Positions 1 to 10,295 are shown, counted from the stretch's first letter. The stretch: DNA of 64,000 nucleotides from Polaromonas sp. C04 (GCF_002002705.1 NZ_MUNS01000020.1:434001-498000); one strand, 5' to 3'. Numbers and translations are program-made. Notes: generated by a model not told the origin, from the sequence alone.

Positions 1-677
1 CCCATGTAGAACACCAGCAGGGCGCCCGCCAGCCCGGAAAAAAATGCGCTGACGATGAAGGCGGCGAGCTTGTGTTTGATGATGTTGAAGCCCAGTGCGC
101 CGGCCTGCACGGGATCCTGTCCGCTGGCCTGCAAAATCAGGCCGACCGGCGACTGCGCCAGCCCGAACAGGATGGCGCCGCTCAGTGCCATGAAGCCCAG
201 TGCGATCCAGTAATTGACGCCGGCATCGATGGAGAGCACATCCGGGATCGTGAGTCCGATTTCGCCGCCCGTGAGGTCCGCAAACACGACGACGAAACTT
301 TGCAGGATCAGGACCGCCACCAGTGTCGTCAGTCCGAAATACGGCCCGCGCAGGCGCAGCGCCGGCAGCGCCAGCACGAAGCCCGCGACGACCGCGGCCA
401 GGGCGCCGGCCGCAACGCATAGATAGAGTTCAAGACCATAGTGGCTGTTGAGGATTCCGGCCGTGTAGGCTCCCACGCCAATCAGAAAGGTCGGGCCAAA
501 ATTGACCTCGCCCGCAAAGCCGAACAAAAGATCCCAGCTCATGGCGAATACGCCAAAATAATAGGCAACCGTCAGCAGCCCCAGGATATAGGCTGACACA
601 TACCAGGGCAACGTCGCGGCAATGGCGAGCACTGCCAGCGTGACCCACAGGAAGGGTGACCTGATCCGGCTTCGCAT
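1..677 (-). CDS. livM: Branched-chain amino acid-type ABC transporter permease LivM (partial, 3' end outside window)
   Basis: Inner-membrane permease of a HAAT-family (LivHMGF-type) importer. The visible 225 residues start MRSRIRSPFLW and consist almost entirely of hydrophobic helices. They contain the LivM-type stretch SWDLLFGFAGEVNFG and the ALRLRGPYFGLTT loop. The ATG at 675-677 has a GGAGA ribosome site and lies two bases after the livH stop, so the two permeases are co-translated. The reading frame stays open to base 1. ATPase genes livG and livF would be expected further left. The substrate cannot be read from sequence; amino acids, aromatic acids and urea are all known for this family. 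Confidence 0.9.
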   Translation of the reverse strand, partial: MRSRIRSPFLWVTLAVLAIAATLPWYVSAYILGLLTVAYYFGVFAMSWDLLFGFAGEVNFGPTFLIGVGAYTAGILNSHYGLELYLCVAAGALAAVVAGFVLALPALRLRGPYFGLTTLVAVLILQSFVVVFADLTGGEIGLTIPDVLSIDAGVNYWIALGFMALSGAILFGLAQSPVGLILQASGQDPVQAGALGFNIIKHKLAAFIVSAFFSGLAGALLVFYM

Positions 678-679
678 GG

Positions 680-1555
680 CTATCTTCTCCCCAGCAGGCC
701 TTGCGGCCTGATATACATGACGACGATGAGCAGCAGCAGCGCGGGAATTGTTCGATAGGCGGGCGATATCAGATAGGCCGTCATCGTTTCGAGATAGCCG
801 ACCACATAGGCGGCAATCAACGACCCCGAGACACTGCCAAGACCTCCGAGCACGACGATGGAAAAGGCGCTCGCGGTGAGCGGCCCGACACTGTAGGAGC
901 TGACGCCCAGGAACATGCCGAGCAGTACGCCGGCGATGCCGGCCAGAATGCCGTAGATCGCCCAGACCACAATGTAGATATGGGTCAATTCGTGCCCGAG
1001 CAGGGTGACGCCACGCGGATTCATCGAGGCCGCCAGCACGGTTTTCCCCATCTTGGTCCGGTTCACCAGCAGCCACAGCAGACCGATCACCATCCAGCAG
1101 ATGATGGCAGTGAAGATTTCATTCTTCGGCGTGCGCACGCCCAGGATGGAAACCACTCCCTCGACGATGGGCAGAACGGTTTTGGCATTGTTGGTGAAGA
1201 AATAGGCAATCAGCTCCTGCAGCATGATCCCCCACAGCAGCGTCGCGGTCAGGATGAAGATTTCTTTTTCTTCGTTGGGGATACGCCTGGAGCGCTGGAT
1301 CGGTTGGACGACCGCGAAGTAGGTGGCGAGCGCGGCGATCAGTGCCGTCAGCAGCCCCACCAGCGCACCCGCATAGGTGTCGAGGTGAAGCACATTTCCC
1401 GCAGCCCATGCGGCCACCGCAGCCGTGACCATGACGGCACCATGCGACAAATTGAGGACGCCAGACACCCCGAAGATCAGGGTGAAGCCGGTGGCTCCAA
1501 GCGCGTACAGCGCGCTGATGGCAAAACCGTCAATCAGGATTTGTAAGGCAAGCAT
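680..1555 (-). CDS. livH: Branched-chain amino acid-type ABC transporter permease LivH
   Basis: Second permease of the importer, 291 aa, about eight hydrophobic segments. Family landmarks are GATGFTLIFGVSGVLNLSHGA near the N-terminus and VVLGGLGSVSGSLIAAYVVGYLE near the C-terminus. I chose the ATG at 1553-1555 (MLALQILIDG), where LivH proteins normally begin. A TTG 10 codons upstream would add a polar, unlikely extension. It sits between the binding-protein gene and livM on the same strand, which is the usual order. A stem-loop at 1609-1634 separates it from the binding-protein gene. Confidence 0.92.
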   Translation of the reverse strand: MLALQILIDGFAISALYALGATGFTLIFGVSGVLNLSHGAVMVTAAVAAWAAGNVLHLDTYAGALVGLLTALIAALATYFAVVQPIQRSRRIPNEEKEIFILTATLLWGIMLQELIAYFFTNNAKTVLPIVEGVVSILGVRTPKNEIFTAIICWMVIGLLWLLVNRTKMGKTVLAASMNPRGVTLLGHELTHIYIVVWAIYGILAGIAGVLLGMFLGVSSYSVGPLTASAFSIVVLGGLGSVSGSLIAAYVVGYLETMTAYLISPAYRTIPALLLLIVVMYIRPQGLLGRR

Positions 1556-1608
1556 CTGGAATGGCCGGCAAGCAGGCCGCCTCAACGTGTTGGGAAAAGG
1601 GCACGGCG

Positions 1609-1634
1609 ATGCGCCGGAGCGGGCCCCGGCGCAT
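1609..1634 (-). promoter_or_regulatory. Intergenic stem-loop between binding-protein gene and livH
   Basis: Perfect 9-bp inverted repeat, ATGCGCCGG (1609-1617) and CCGGCGCAT (1626-1634), with an 8-nt loop, in the 93-nt gap between the binding-protein stop and livH. There is no T run, so it is not a classical terminator. Such hairpins commonly protect the 3' end of the upstream message, so that the binding protein is made in excess over the permeases. That role is inferred. Confidence 0.5.
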
Positions 1635-1648
1635 GGCGATGGTCGGAA

Positions 1649-2917
1649 CTACAGGCCGGCGCCGAGTTTGACGAAGCTCGGGAATTTGAGCGTTCCCTTG
1701 GCGATTTCCTTGGGCCAGACGGTGACTTGTTTGCCGTCCTGCCATTGCGACATGAGGCCGGTGATCAGGCCCTTGCCGTATTTGATTGAGTGTGTGAACT
1801 GGTCATCTTTGCCGTAGAACTGGACGCGGCCAATCGTGCCTTCCCAGTCGGTCTTTTCAAGCGCTGCCACCAGCTTGTCCGCATTGGTTGATTTGGCGCG
1901 ATGAATGGCGTCGGCAATGAAGTACACCTCGTCATACGCGGTGTAACCCGCATAGGAGGGAAAGTTGCCAAAGCGCTTCTTGAAGCCGTCGCTGAACGGC
2001 AAGGTTTTTGGCGTGACGGCGGCGTCGGGCGCGGACACTGCCTGGAAGATGACCCCAGCGGCCGCGCCGTTGGTGTCATTCCAGAAGGTGCTGTTGGACG
2101 CTTGCGAGCTGATCCCCAGCATGGGAATGGGTACCTGCTGCGTCTTCCACTGCACCGTGGGCTGGACACCGACATGCGAAATACCGGTGATGATGACGTC
2201 GGGCTTGGCGGCCTCGATCTTGCTGAAGATGGGGGTGAAATCCGTCGTGTCGGGCGAGAAACGGATGTGATCGAGAACCTTCAGTCCAATCTTGGGCAGG
2301 CACTCTTCATATGCCACGTCGAGTGGTTTGGTCCATGCCGCGTCTTCGCTCATGATGACTGCGGATTTCATGTGCTTGCCGTCGACCAGCAGTTCCTTGG
2401 CGGCGTCGCAGACCGAGTGTGCGAGGGCGGCGGAGGTCAGGTAGCCATGAAAGGTGTATTTGTTTTTCTCGTAGTCCTTGTGCACACTCAGGCTGATTTC
2501 GTTGGAGGCGGCGCCCGGCGTGATGAACGGCGTCTTCAGGCGCGCCGCCCAGGGCTCCAGCGCCAGCACCACTTCGCTGATGTAGCTGCCGATCACCGCA
2601 ACCACTTTATCTTCGTTGACCGCGCGCTGAAATGCGCGAACCGAATCGGCGGAGGAGCTGTGATTGTCGTACGTGACGATTTCGATCTTGCGCCCATCGA
2701 CGCCGCCCTTGGCATTGATTTCATCGGCGGCCATCTGCGCTGCCTGCGGAATCGAAGCTCCTGCAATCGCCTGCGCCTCCGCGATCACGCCGATCTTGAT
2801 GGGAGGATCGGCGGCAAAAGCCAGTGTCGGGACACTCGCGCAAAACGCCAGGGTGGCCGCACCCAGAAGCTTGCCCAGTGGGCAGGAAGAGTGAAGTGGA
2901 ACAAATTTCACCATCAT
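1649..2917 (-). CDS. ABC transporter substrate-binding protein (LivK / Peripla_BP_6 type)
   Basis: Periplasmic solute-binding protein of 422 aa for the LivHM permease encoded downstream. It begins MMVKFVPLHSS, followed by a signal peptide ending near FAAD, then PIKIGVIAEAQAIAGASIPQ, the usual first strand and ligand loop of the family. The tandem ATG at 2912-2917 has a GGAGA ribosome site; a longer upstream frame exists but lacks a signal sequence at its start. The conserved GAASNEIS and AVIGSYISEVVLA segments are typical of receptor-family ligand-binding domains. The ligand is unknown. Confidence 0.9.
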   Translation of the reverse strand: MMVKFVPLHSSCPLGKLLGAATLAFCASVPTLAFAADPPIKIGVIAEAQAIAGASIPQAAQMAADEINAKGGVDGRKIEIVTYDNHSSSADSVRAFQRAVNEDKVVAVIGSYISEVVLALEPWAARLKTPFITPGAASNEISLSVHKDYEKNKYTFHGYLTSAALAHSVCDAAKELLVDGKHMKSAVIMSEDAAWTKPLDVAYEECLPKIGLKVLDHIRFSPDTTDFTPIFSKIEAAKPDVIITGISHVGVQPTVQWKTQQVPIPMLGISSQASNSTFWNDTNGAAAGVIFQAVSAPDAAVTPKTLPFSDGFKKRFGNFPSYAGYTAYDEVYFIADAIHRAKSTNADKLVAALEKTDWEGTIGRVQFYGKDDQFTHSIKYGKGLITGLMSQWQDGKQVTVWPKEIAKGTLKFPSFVKLGAGL

Positions 2918-3049
2918 GGTGTGTCTCCAAATTTTTGAGTTTTTTATTTTGGGCACTTCAAACTTGAAGCGCATCCGGGTAACCCAGTAGGGTGCGCGAC
3001 TGCTTTGCCCCCGGCGTTTCACGATGTGGTCAGGGGCCGCCTCTGCGGC

Positions 3050-4141
3050 CTATCCCAGGATGGCCACGCCCTTGATCTGCGCAAACACCGTCTGACCCAC
3101 CGCCAGCGCCAGCGCGTCGGCCGACTTGCGGGTGATGCGGGCCAGCAGCGGGCTGCCGCCCGCATCGAGCCGCACCATGACCTGGCCGGGACTGTCGCTG
3201 GCGAGTGCCATGATGGTGGCCGGCAGGATATTGAGGACGCTGGTGCCCGATTGCCGCTGCAGCGTGAGGCTGACGTCGCGCGCCTGAATGCGAACCCGGA
3301 TGGCGTGACCCACCTGGATCGTTTGCTGGGGCAGGCTGAGCTGTCCACCAGAGAAATCGGCCAGCGTCAGGTGATAGCCGGCCTCGTGGCGGGCGACGGT
3401 GGCGGTGATCACGGCGCCCGCGCTGTCGCCGTGGGCCAGCGGCAGGTCCAGCCGCGTCATCAGATCAAAGGTGGCACCGCTGGCGACCACTTTGCCTGCG
3501 CCCAGCAGCACCATGTGATCGGCCAACCGGGCAACTTCGTCCGGCGCATGGCTGACGTACAGCACGGGAATATCGAGTTCGCCGTGCAGCCGTTCCAGAT
3601 AGGGCAGGATTTCGGCCTTGCGTTTGGCATCCAGTGCAGCCAGCGGCTCGTCCATCAGCAAGATGCGTGGACTGGTGGCCAGTGCCCTGGCAATGGCCAC
3701 GCGCTGGCGCTCGCCGCCCGACAGTGTGGCCGGCGAGCGCTGCATCAAGGGCCCCATGCCCAGCAGTTCCACCGCTTGTGCCAGCGACACGCGCCGCTGT
3801 GCCGGCGGCACCCGTTTCATGCCGTATGTCATGTTCTGGGCCACCGTGAGGTGTGCAAACAGGCTGGGCTCCTGGAACACGTAACCCAGCGCGCGCTGGT
3901 GCGTGGGCACGAACAGGCCGCGCGCATCGTCCTGCCAGACCTCGCCATTGACTTCCACATAGCCGCCCCGGGCGCGCTCCAGCCCCGCGATGGCGCGCAG
4001 GCAGGTGGTTTTGCCCGAACCGGAGGGGCCGAACATTGCGCTGACCTTGCGTCCCGGCAGGGCAAGATCGACGTCGAGCGCAAAGTCGGCGTAGTTCAGT
4101 TGCAGGCGCGCCAGCACCGCGGGATGGCCGTCGGTGCTCAC
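3050..4141 (-). CDS. modC: Molybdate ABC transporter ATP-binding protein ModC
   Basis: ATPase of the molybdate importer, 363 aa, the usual ModC size. Walker A is GPSGSGKT, the signature is [15 protein letters not shown], Walker B is ILLMDEP, and the switch His is in YVSHAPDEV. The C-terminal third is a TOBE/Mop molybdate-binding domain ([17 protein letters not shown]). The start is GTG at 4139-4141, overlapping the modB stop by 4 nt (GTGA), which implies translational coupling. The open frame continues far upstream, but that part is modB read in another frame. A GC hairpin (3035-3050) touches the stop. Confidence 0.96.
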   Translation of the reverse strand: MSTDGHPAVLARLQLNYADFALDVDLALPGRKVSAMFGPSGSGKTTCLRAIAGLERARGGYVEVNGEVWQDDARGLFVPTHQRALGYVFQEPSLFAHLTVAQNMTYGMKRVPPAQRRVSLAQAVELLGMGPLMQRSPATLSGGERQRVAIARALATSPRILLMDEPLAALDAKRKAEILPYLERLHGELDIPVLYVSHAPDEVARLADHMVLLGAGKVVASGATFDLMTRLDLPLAHGDSAGAVITATVARHEAGYHLTLADFSGGQLSLPQQTIQVGHAIRVRIQARDVSLTLQRQSGTSVLNILPATIMALASDSPGQVMVRLDAGGSPLLARITRKSADALALAVGQTVFAQIKGVAILG

Positions 4142-4839
4142 CGGCTCAATCCGGTTTTGCGCTGCCCTGTGGGGTTCAGCGTGTACAGGCCCAGCAGTAC
4201 GGCAAACGAAAATGCCACCATGCCGGCCGACAGCCAGTGCGCCTGCGTGAATTCCAGTGCTTCGACATGGTCGTAGATTTGCACCGACACCACGCGCGTC
4301 TTGTCGGGGATGTTGCCGCCGATCATCAGCACCACGCCAAACTCGCCCACGGTGTGCGCGAAGCCCATCACGGTGGCCGTCAGGTAACCCGGTTTGGCCA
4401 GTGGCAGCACGACGCTGAAAAACGTGTCGAGTTTTGAGGCGCGCAGCGTGGCCGCGACCTCCAGCGGCCGCTCGCCGATCGCCTCGAACGCGTTCTGGAT
4501 CGGCTGCACCACGAACGGCATGGAATAGAGCACCGAGCCCACCACCAGGCCGGCAAAGGTGAACGGCAGCACACCCAGCCCGAGCGACTGGGTCAGCTGG
4601 CCGAGCGGCCCGTTCGGCCCCAGGGTCACCAGCAGATAAAAACCGAGCACACTGGGTGGCAGCACCAGCGGCAGCGCCACCAGCGCACCCGCCGGGCCTT
4701 TCCACCAGGAACGCGTGCGCGACAACCACCAGGCCAGCGGCGTGCCCAGCACCAGCAGGATCAGCGTGGTCAATCCCGCCAGTTCCAGCGTCAGCCTGAT
4801 GGCGCTCCAGGCGGCGTGACCCAGCGCATCAGCGGGCAA
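4138..4839 (-). CDS. modB: Molybdate ABC transporter permease ModB
   Basis: Inner-membrane channel of the molybdate importer, 233 aa, with about five hydrophobic helices. The EAA loop that contacts ModC is visible as [21 protein letters not shown], followed by the ModB-type segment [19 protein letters not shown]. The start is TTG at 4837-4839, chosen because a GGAGG ribosome site lies 5 nt upstream and no suitable ATG exists. It follows modA by 38 nt and overlaps modC by 4 nt. Confidence 0.95.
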   Translation of the reverse strand: MPADALGHAAWSAIRLTLELAGLTTLILLVLGTPLAWWLSRTRSWWKGPAGALVALPLVLPPSVLGFYLLVTLGPNGPLGQLTQSLGLGVLPFTFAGLVVGSVLYSMPFVVQPIQNAFEAIGERPLEVAATLRASKLDTFFSVVLPLAKPGYLTATVMGFAHTVGEFGVVLMIGGNIPDKTRVVSVQIYDHVEALEFTQAHWLSAGMVAFSFAVLLGLYTLNPTGQRKTGLSR

Positions 4840-4877
4840 GTGCGCCTCCCCGTCGTTGGGCTGGCGGGGCAGGGCGC

Positions 4878-5675
<798 letters not shown>

Positions 5676-5806
5676 CTAGCATTGGAAGGGGCGGCAAGGC
5701 GCGGGGGCCTTACCGGTATTACGCGGCCCCAACAACCGCGTGATCAGGGAAAACCCTATATTATCCCGACGCTCACTCGGTGTCCTGCCGACGCAAAGGA
5801 GTTCGT

Positions 5807-6895
5807 TTGACCCAAAGTATGGAAACGCTCCAACACCCCGCCGCCAGGAGGCCGTCAGGCCTTGCCCTGTTCAAGCGACTGATGGGCGTGCCGCCGGCCC
5901 GGCTCAATCTTGCACTGCAAGGCGGCGGCGCGCACGGGGCCTTCACCTGGGGCGTCCTGGATGCGCTGCTCGACGATTCGCGCATCCAGTTCGAGGGACT
6001 GAGCGGCAGCAGCGCCGGCGCCATGAACGCCGTGGTTTTTGCCGATGGCTGGATGAAGGGCGGGCGCGACGGTGCGCGCCAGGGCCTGCTCGATTTCTGG
6101 ACGCAGACCGGCAAGCATATACCTTGGGGAATGATGACCCAGGGCGAGGGCGACGCGATCAGCCTGTCGCCGGCCGCCAGGCTGCTGACAAGCTGGGCCG
6201 GCTACTTCTCTCCATCGCAGCTCAACCCCCTGGGCCTGGACCCGTTGCGCGATCTGCTCAACGCCCAGGTCGACTTCGAGCGCTTGCGCAGCCACAGTCC
6301 GTTCAAGCTGTTCGTCGGCACCACGCAGGCGAACACCGGAAAACTGCGGGTGTTTCGGGAAAGCGAACTTAGCGTCGATGTGCTGCTCGCCTCCGCCTGC
6401 CTGCCCAAGATCCATCACCCGGTGGAGATCGATGGCGAGCCGTATTGGGACGGCGGCTATTCGGCCAATCCCGCGGTGTTTCCGCTGTTCTACGACTGCG
6501 ATTCGCGCGATGTGCTGTTGGTGCTGCTGAGTCCGCTCGAGCATGAAGGCACGCCGCGCACGGCCCCGGAGATCGAGGCGCGCATCGTCGAGCTGGCGTT
6601 CAGTGCCCACTTCATGCGCGAAATGCGGATGGTCGCCCGGGCCATTGAATTCTCGGGCCCGACATTCCTGACGCTCGGACGGCTCGAGCGGCGGCTGCAC
6701 AAGACGCGGTTTCACATGATCGATTCCGCCCATCTGGCGAGTCTGCAGCGCACCGAGACCAAGCTGCTGGCCTACGCCCCGTTCCTCGACCTGCTGCGGG
6801 GGCAGGGGCGCGAGCGTGCCAGCAACTGGCTCGCGGATCACGGCGACGCTGTTGGACGGCGATCGACGGTCGATGTGAAGAAGTGTTTCGCCTGA
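5807..6895 (+). CDS. Patatin-like phospholipase family protein
   Basis: Predicted lipid acyl hydrolase, 362 aa. The patatin catalytic core is intact: oxyanion-hole motif GGGAHG (about residues 39-44), nucleophile elbow GSSAG (Ser at about 69) and the Asp of the DGG motif in PYWDGGYSANP, giving a Ser-Asp dyad. No signal peptide is apparent. I chose the TTG at 5807-5809 because an AAAGGAG ribosome site lies 5 nt before it. The ATG at 5819 (METLQHP) is the alternative but sits 17 nt from that site. It is divergent from modABC. Substrate unknown. Confidence 0.88.
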   Translation: MTQSMETLQHPAARRPSGLALFKRLMGVPPARLNLALQGGGAHGAFTWGVLDALLDDSRIQFEGLSGSSAGAMNAVVFADGWMKGGRDGARQGLLDFWTQTGKHIPWGMMTQGEGDAISLSPAARLLTSWAGYFSPSQLNPLGLDPLRDLLNAQVDFERLRSHSPFKLFVGTTQANTGKLRVFRESELSVDVLLASACLPKIHHPVEIDGEPYWDGGYSANPAVFPLFYDCDSRDVLLVLLSPLEHEGTPRTAPEIEARIVELAFSAHFMREMRMVARAIEFSGPTFLTLGRLERRLHKTRFHMIDSAHLASLQRTETKLLAYAPFLDLLRGQGRERASNWLADHGDAVGRRSTVDVKKCFA

Positions 6896-6912
6896 GAGCG
6901 GCGTTGCCCCGC

Positions 6913-7611
6913 TCAGCGCTCGTCGCTGAACCCGATGGACACATGCGTGCCGTCGCAAAACGGCTTGTTCTTCGAGGCGCCGCAGCGGCACAACGTCATG
7001 CGGTTGCGCGCTTCGTATTCGAAGCCGTCAGCGCTGACCAGTTGCACACCGCCGCGCACCGCGAGGGGCCCGGAGCAATTTTTGGCGGGGTCTTCGATCA
7101 GGCGTACCGAAGGCTCGTATTTCGGCTCGATGGGCTGGCCGGTCGCGTTGTCCCACGCCACCAGCCGCCCTGACGGGCAGTCACAGGTCTGGCGCACGAA
7201 ATGCCCGCGCGCGGCCGGCTTATCCGTTTCGTTCACGAGATTCCATACTTGCCCATGCGGATCGCAAAAGCGCGCAAACGCGCACAGGCTCTCGGCATCC
7301 GTCAGCGACATCGTCGGGCCCCGAATCACCCGGGCTTGCTCCAGATAGGGTTGACGGCTCGCCGTTTCGGTGCCGTCAAATCCGACCTTCGCGTGGGTGC
7401 CGTCGCAAAACGGTTTGTTGGAGCTGTGGCCGCAGCGGCACAGCGCGTATTGCGCCTGGGCTGGGTAAGTCGGCCCCGGTTCCCATTTGATCGACTCGCC
7501 CTCGTCGTTGGTGCCAATGACCTCCTTGCCGAGCGGAACGCCGCCCGAGATGAGATACGGGCCGTTCTTCGTGATCTTGATTTTCGCGCCTGCGGGTTGT
7601 TGCGGATCCAT
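6913..7611 (-). CDS. CDGSH iron-sulfur domain protein (two CDGSH motifs)
   Basis: A 232-aa protein with two CDGSH-type [2Fe-2S] sites, CRCGHSSNKPFCDGTH in the first half and CRCGASKNKPFCDGTH at the C-terminus. Each has the three-Cys, one-His ligand set. A middle segment with CAFARFCDPHGQVW resembles the domain often found between such motifs in bacterial members. The start ATG at 7609-7611 (MDPQQPAG) has a GGAGG site 6 nt upstream; the 22 extra codons available upstream lack one. Family members are linked to redox or iron-sulfur handling; the exact role here is unknown. It converges with the patatin gene. Confidence 0.85.
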   Translation of the reverse strand: MDPQQPAGAKIKITKNGPYLISGGVPLGKEVIGTNDEGESIKWEPGPTYPAQAQYALCRCGHSSNKPFCDGTHAKVGFDGTETASRQPYLEQARVIRGPTMSLTDAESLCAFARFCDPHGQVWNLVNETDKPAARGHFVRQTCDCPSGRLVAWDNATGQPIEPKYEPSVRLIEDPAKNCSGPLAVRGGVQLVSADGFEYEARNRMTLCRCGASKNKPFCDGTHVSIGFSDER

Positions 7612-7774
7612 CGGAGGCCTCCAGTTGGCGAGCGTGAGATGACGCGTTTCGCACAATGCGTTACTGTAGCGAATCACGGCATCGGCGCAAGGCCCTGCAA
7701 ACCATTTGCAGGCATGGCGGCAGGCGATGCCGATCCGGAGTTTTCAATGCTGACCCGACTGCACGAGACCATCC

Positions 7775-8326
7775 ATGGTTGATACAACGCCCAAGCCGAC
7801 CGCATGGGTTCTTGCCGGCGGCGGCAGTTTTGGCGCCATACAGGTCGGCATGCTGCGCGCTCGTCGCGCACGGCCTGTTGCCCGACCTGGTGATCGGATC
7901 ATCGGTGGGGGCGATCAACGGTGCTTACTGTGCCGGCGCACCGAATGCGGCCGGCATCGCGCAGCTCGAAGCCCTCTGGCGCGGCCTGCATCGCAGCACG
8001 GTTTTCCCCATTGCATGGCGCAGCATGTGGGGATTCGGCGCCAGCGGCCCGGCTGTCGCCGTCGAACTGGGCGCCAGGCGGGTGACCGTACTGCCCACGG
8101 GCCTTGCCTGCGCCCTCGACACGCCGCCGCGCGGCGCCATCGCCAACGCCCTGCACGCGGTCGCCCTGCTCATCGCGCATCAGCTGGCCAGCGAGTTTGA
8201 GCCGTACCACGCGGCGGCGGAGATCATCATGGTGCCGCCGCTGTGTCCGCTGACGGCATCGCCCTACGACTTCTCCCATGCCGGAGCTACCCACGGTGCG
8301 TGCCTTTCGCTGGTTGAAAATACCTC
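7775..8326 (+). pseudogene. Patatin-like phospholipase pseudogene (frameshift plus internal deletion)
   Basis: The 5' part encodes MVDTTPKPTAWVLAGGGSFGA, a patatin start with its glycine-rich oxyanion hole. After VGMLRA, around base 7860, the homologous reading jumps to another frame (LVAHGLLPDLVIGSSVGAINGAY), which carries the nucleophile motif GSSVG. The shift fits a 2-nt loss in a GCGCGC run. Further on, GFGASGP joins directly to AVAVELGARRV, so roughly 80 residues including the catalytic Asp region are missing. The C-terminal end also looks frameshifted. The gene cannot make an active enzyme. A sequencing error could explain the first lesion but not the deletion. Confidence 0.8.
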
Positions 8327-9115
8327 ATGTCCAAACCTCGTGCTCCCGCCGTCTCGTACAGCACCGCCCTCGGCCACGCGTCTGCCGACAAGCGCATCGA
8401 AATCCTGCGCCTGATCGGGCGCAGCGGTTCCATTTCGCAGGCGGGGCGCGAGGCGGGCGTCAGCTACAAGGCCGCCTGGCAGGCGATCGACACGCTGACC
8501 AATCTCGCCGGGGTGGCCCTGGTCGAGCGGTCGGTGGGCGGAGCGGGCGGCGGCGGCGCCAGCGTCACGGCGGCCGGCCGGCAGTTGCTGACGCTCGCCG
8601 ACGAACTGGAGCAGGCGCGCGCTCAGGTGCTGGCCCGCTTTCAGCCGCGGGGCGACTCGCAAGCTGCCGGCATGCCGCCCGCGCTGACGCAACTCCCGGT
8701 GCGCACCAGCATGCGCAACCAGCTGCCCTGCAAGGTCCAGGCGCTGGATCTGCAGGGCCAGATTGTGCGGGTATGGCTGCAACTGGCCGGTGGCGCGGCG
8801 CTGGTGTCGCGCATCACGGTGGAGAGCGCCGAGCTGCTCGGCCTGCGCGAAGCACTGCCGGTGCTGGCGCTGTGCAAGGCCACGGCGGTCTCGGTCGGCC
8901 GCGCGGCCGACGCCCCAATCCTGCATACGGCAAATGTGCTGGCGGGGCGTGCCAGCCGTGTGGCGCGCGGCCCCACCGGTGATGAAGTCGCCGCCCAGCT
9001 CGATGGCGGCTTGCAAATGGTCGGGTTTGCAGCGCCGGCCAGCGGGTTGCGCCCGGGCAGCCGCGTGGCGATGACGGTCGAGGAGTCGGCACTCGTGATT
9101 GCCCTGATCGACTGA
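8327..9115 (+). CDS. modE: Molybdate-responsive transcriptional regulator ModE
   Basis: A 262-aa two-domain regulator. The N-terminal winged helix contains GSISQAGREAGVSYKAAWQAID and the ModE signature GGAGGGGA (about residues 72-79). The C-terminal half has two Mop-type molybdate-binding repeats, beginning near MRNQLPCKVQALDLQG and near NVLAGRASRVARG. ModE dimers bind molybdate and repress modABC; in some bacteria they also activate molybdoenzyme genes. A matching palindrome lies upstream of modA. No good ribosome site precedes the ATG, but the domain begins right after it. Confidence 0.95.
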   Translation: MSKPRAPAVSYSTALGHASADKRIEILRLIGRSGSISQAGREAGVSYKAAWQAIDTLTNLAGVALVERSVGGAGGGGASVTAAGRQLLTLADELEQARAQVLARFQPRGDSQAAGMPPALTQLPVRTSMRNQLPCKVQALDLQGQIVRVWLQLAGGAALVSRITVESAELLGLREALPVLALCKATAVSVGRAADAPILHTANVLAGRASRVARGPTGDEVAAQLDGGLQMVGFAAPASGLRPGSRVAMTVEESALVIALID

Positions 9116-9161
9116 GGGTTTGCTACCAAAATAATAGCATCTTGTGAAGGCGTGGCATGGG

Positions 9162-10283
9162 TTAGTGGCGTTTTCCGTTGCCAAGTTTGCGGTACACCGT
9201 GGCGCGGCTGATGCCCAGCAGGCGCGCGGCCCGGGCCACGTTGCCGCGGGCGTCATCCACGGCTTTGCGGATCAGTGCGGTTTCCACATCTTTCAACGGC
9301 CTGTTGCCGTTGCCGAGAATATCCACGCCAGCCTCCATGTGGTTCACCGCATCGGCGGGCGCCATCGGCAGCGCGTTCAGGCGCAGGCCACTCCACAGGG
9401 GGACTTCCATCGTTGGTTCCTGCCGCAGCACTGCATCAAACAGGATCTGGTAGGGCAAGCCAAAAACATCTCCGATATGCACACGCGCCGGCGTGGCAAG
9501 TTGTGACGCCATCTGGCGTGCAATCTGGTTGGCGCCGACCACCCAGCCATCGTCATCCAGGCAAACCATGCCATCGGCATCGAAGCCCAGGGGGTGGCCC
9601 GGCCAGTTCAGCCGCACCAGCAACCGGTGTGGCTGGCTGAGCAGCAGGGCGTTTTCGATGCGGCAGGCCGACTGGGCCGCCAGATGCTTGAGTTCGGGGC
9701 GTTCCACCGCCTCAATTCCGGTCAGGTCGAGCATGCCCGCGCAGCGCCCGTCGGGTCCGAACAAGGGCGCGCCCGCGCAGCTGTAAAACGAAGTGGCCGA
9801 GAAAAAGTGCTCGCCCCGGTGCAGCCAGACCGGGCGCAGTTCACCCAGGGCGGCACCAATGGCCGAAGTGCCGATACTGCGCTCGGACAGATCCACGCCG
9901 ATGCGGGCGATCGCATCGGCGCGGTGATCACTGCGGTCGATCGCGCCGCTGACATCCACCACCACGCCCTGCGCATTGGTCAGGATGACGAAATAGCGGG
10001 TATCCACGATAGCCCGCCCCAGCTTTTCCAGCACCGGGCGGGCAGCTTGCACGAGGCTGTGGTTGGCCTCTTCGGTGTGCCGCTGGAGCTGCGGAGGGAC
10101 CACATCAAATCCCACCTCCTGCTCGGGCCGCAGGCCGCTCGACAGGCAGCGCCGCCATGAGCGCTCGATCCACGACGCCGACAATGCCTCGTGCGGCGGT
10201 TGACTCTCGTCCAGCACGGCGCGGCGGGCCCGATCAATCTGCTGGAGGCGTTGTTCAGGAGACCGTGTCAGGACTTGCTGCAT
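9162..10283 (-). CDS. Fis-type (AcoR-like) transcriptional regulator lacking the AAA+ domain
   Basis: A 373-aa regulator. The N-terminus (IERSWRRCLSSGLRPE) and the GAF-like region resemble AcoR-family activators. The region includes GVDLSERSIGTSAIG and SFYSCAGAPLFGPDGRCAGMLDLTG. A PAS-like stretch follows, and the C-terminus is a Fis helix-turn-helix (GNVARAARLLGISRATVYRKL). The sigma-54-interacting AAA+ module (GAFTGA, Walker A) is absent, so it probably does not act through sigma-54. I chose the ATG at 10281-10283, which has a GGAG site; an in-frame ATG at 10295 is also possible. It is divergent from coxSLM and is the best candidate for its regulator. Confidence 0.85.
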   Translation of the reverse strand: MQQVLTRSPEQRLQQIDRARRAVLDESQPPHEALSASWIERSWRRCLSSGLRPEQEVGFDVVPPQLQRHTEEANHSLVQAARPVLEKLGRAIVDTRYFVILTNAQGVVVDVSGAIDRSDHRADAIARIGVDLSERSIGTSAIGAALGELRPVWLHRGEHFFSATSFYSCAGAPLFGPDGRCAGMLDLTGIEAVERPELKHLAAQSACRIENALLLSQPHRLLVRLNWPGHPLGFDADGMVCLDDDGWVVGANQIARQMASQLATPARVHIGDVFGLPYQILFDAVLRQEPTMEVPLWSGLRLNALPMAPADAVNHMEAGVDILGNGNRPLKDVETALIRKAVDDARGNVARAARLLGISRATVYRKLGNGKRH

Positions 10284-10295
10284 GGGGTGCTCCAT

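Noticed and set aside
3035-3050. Terminator after modC
   Set aside because: GGCCGC / GCGGCC hairpin present but no T run on the minus strand; too weak to list as a terminator.
4142-4729. Long N-terminal extension of ModC
   Set aside because: It is modB read in another frame; the GTG at 4139-4141 overlapping the modB stop gives the normal ModC length.
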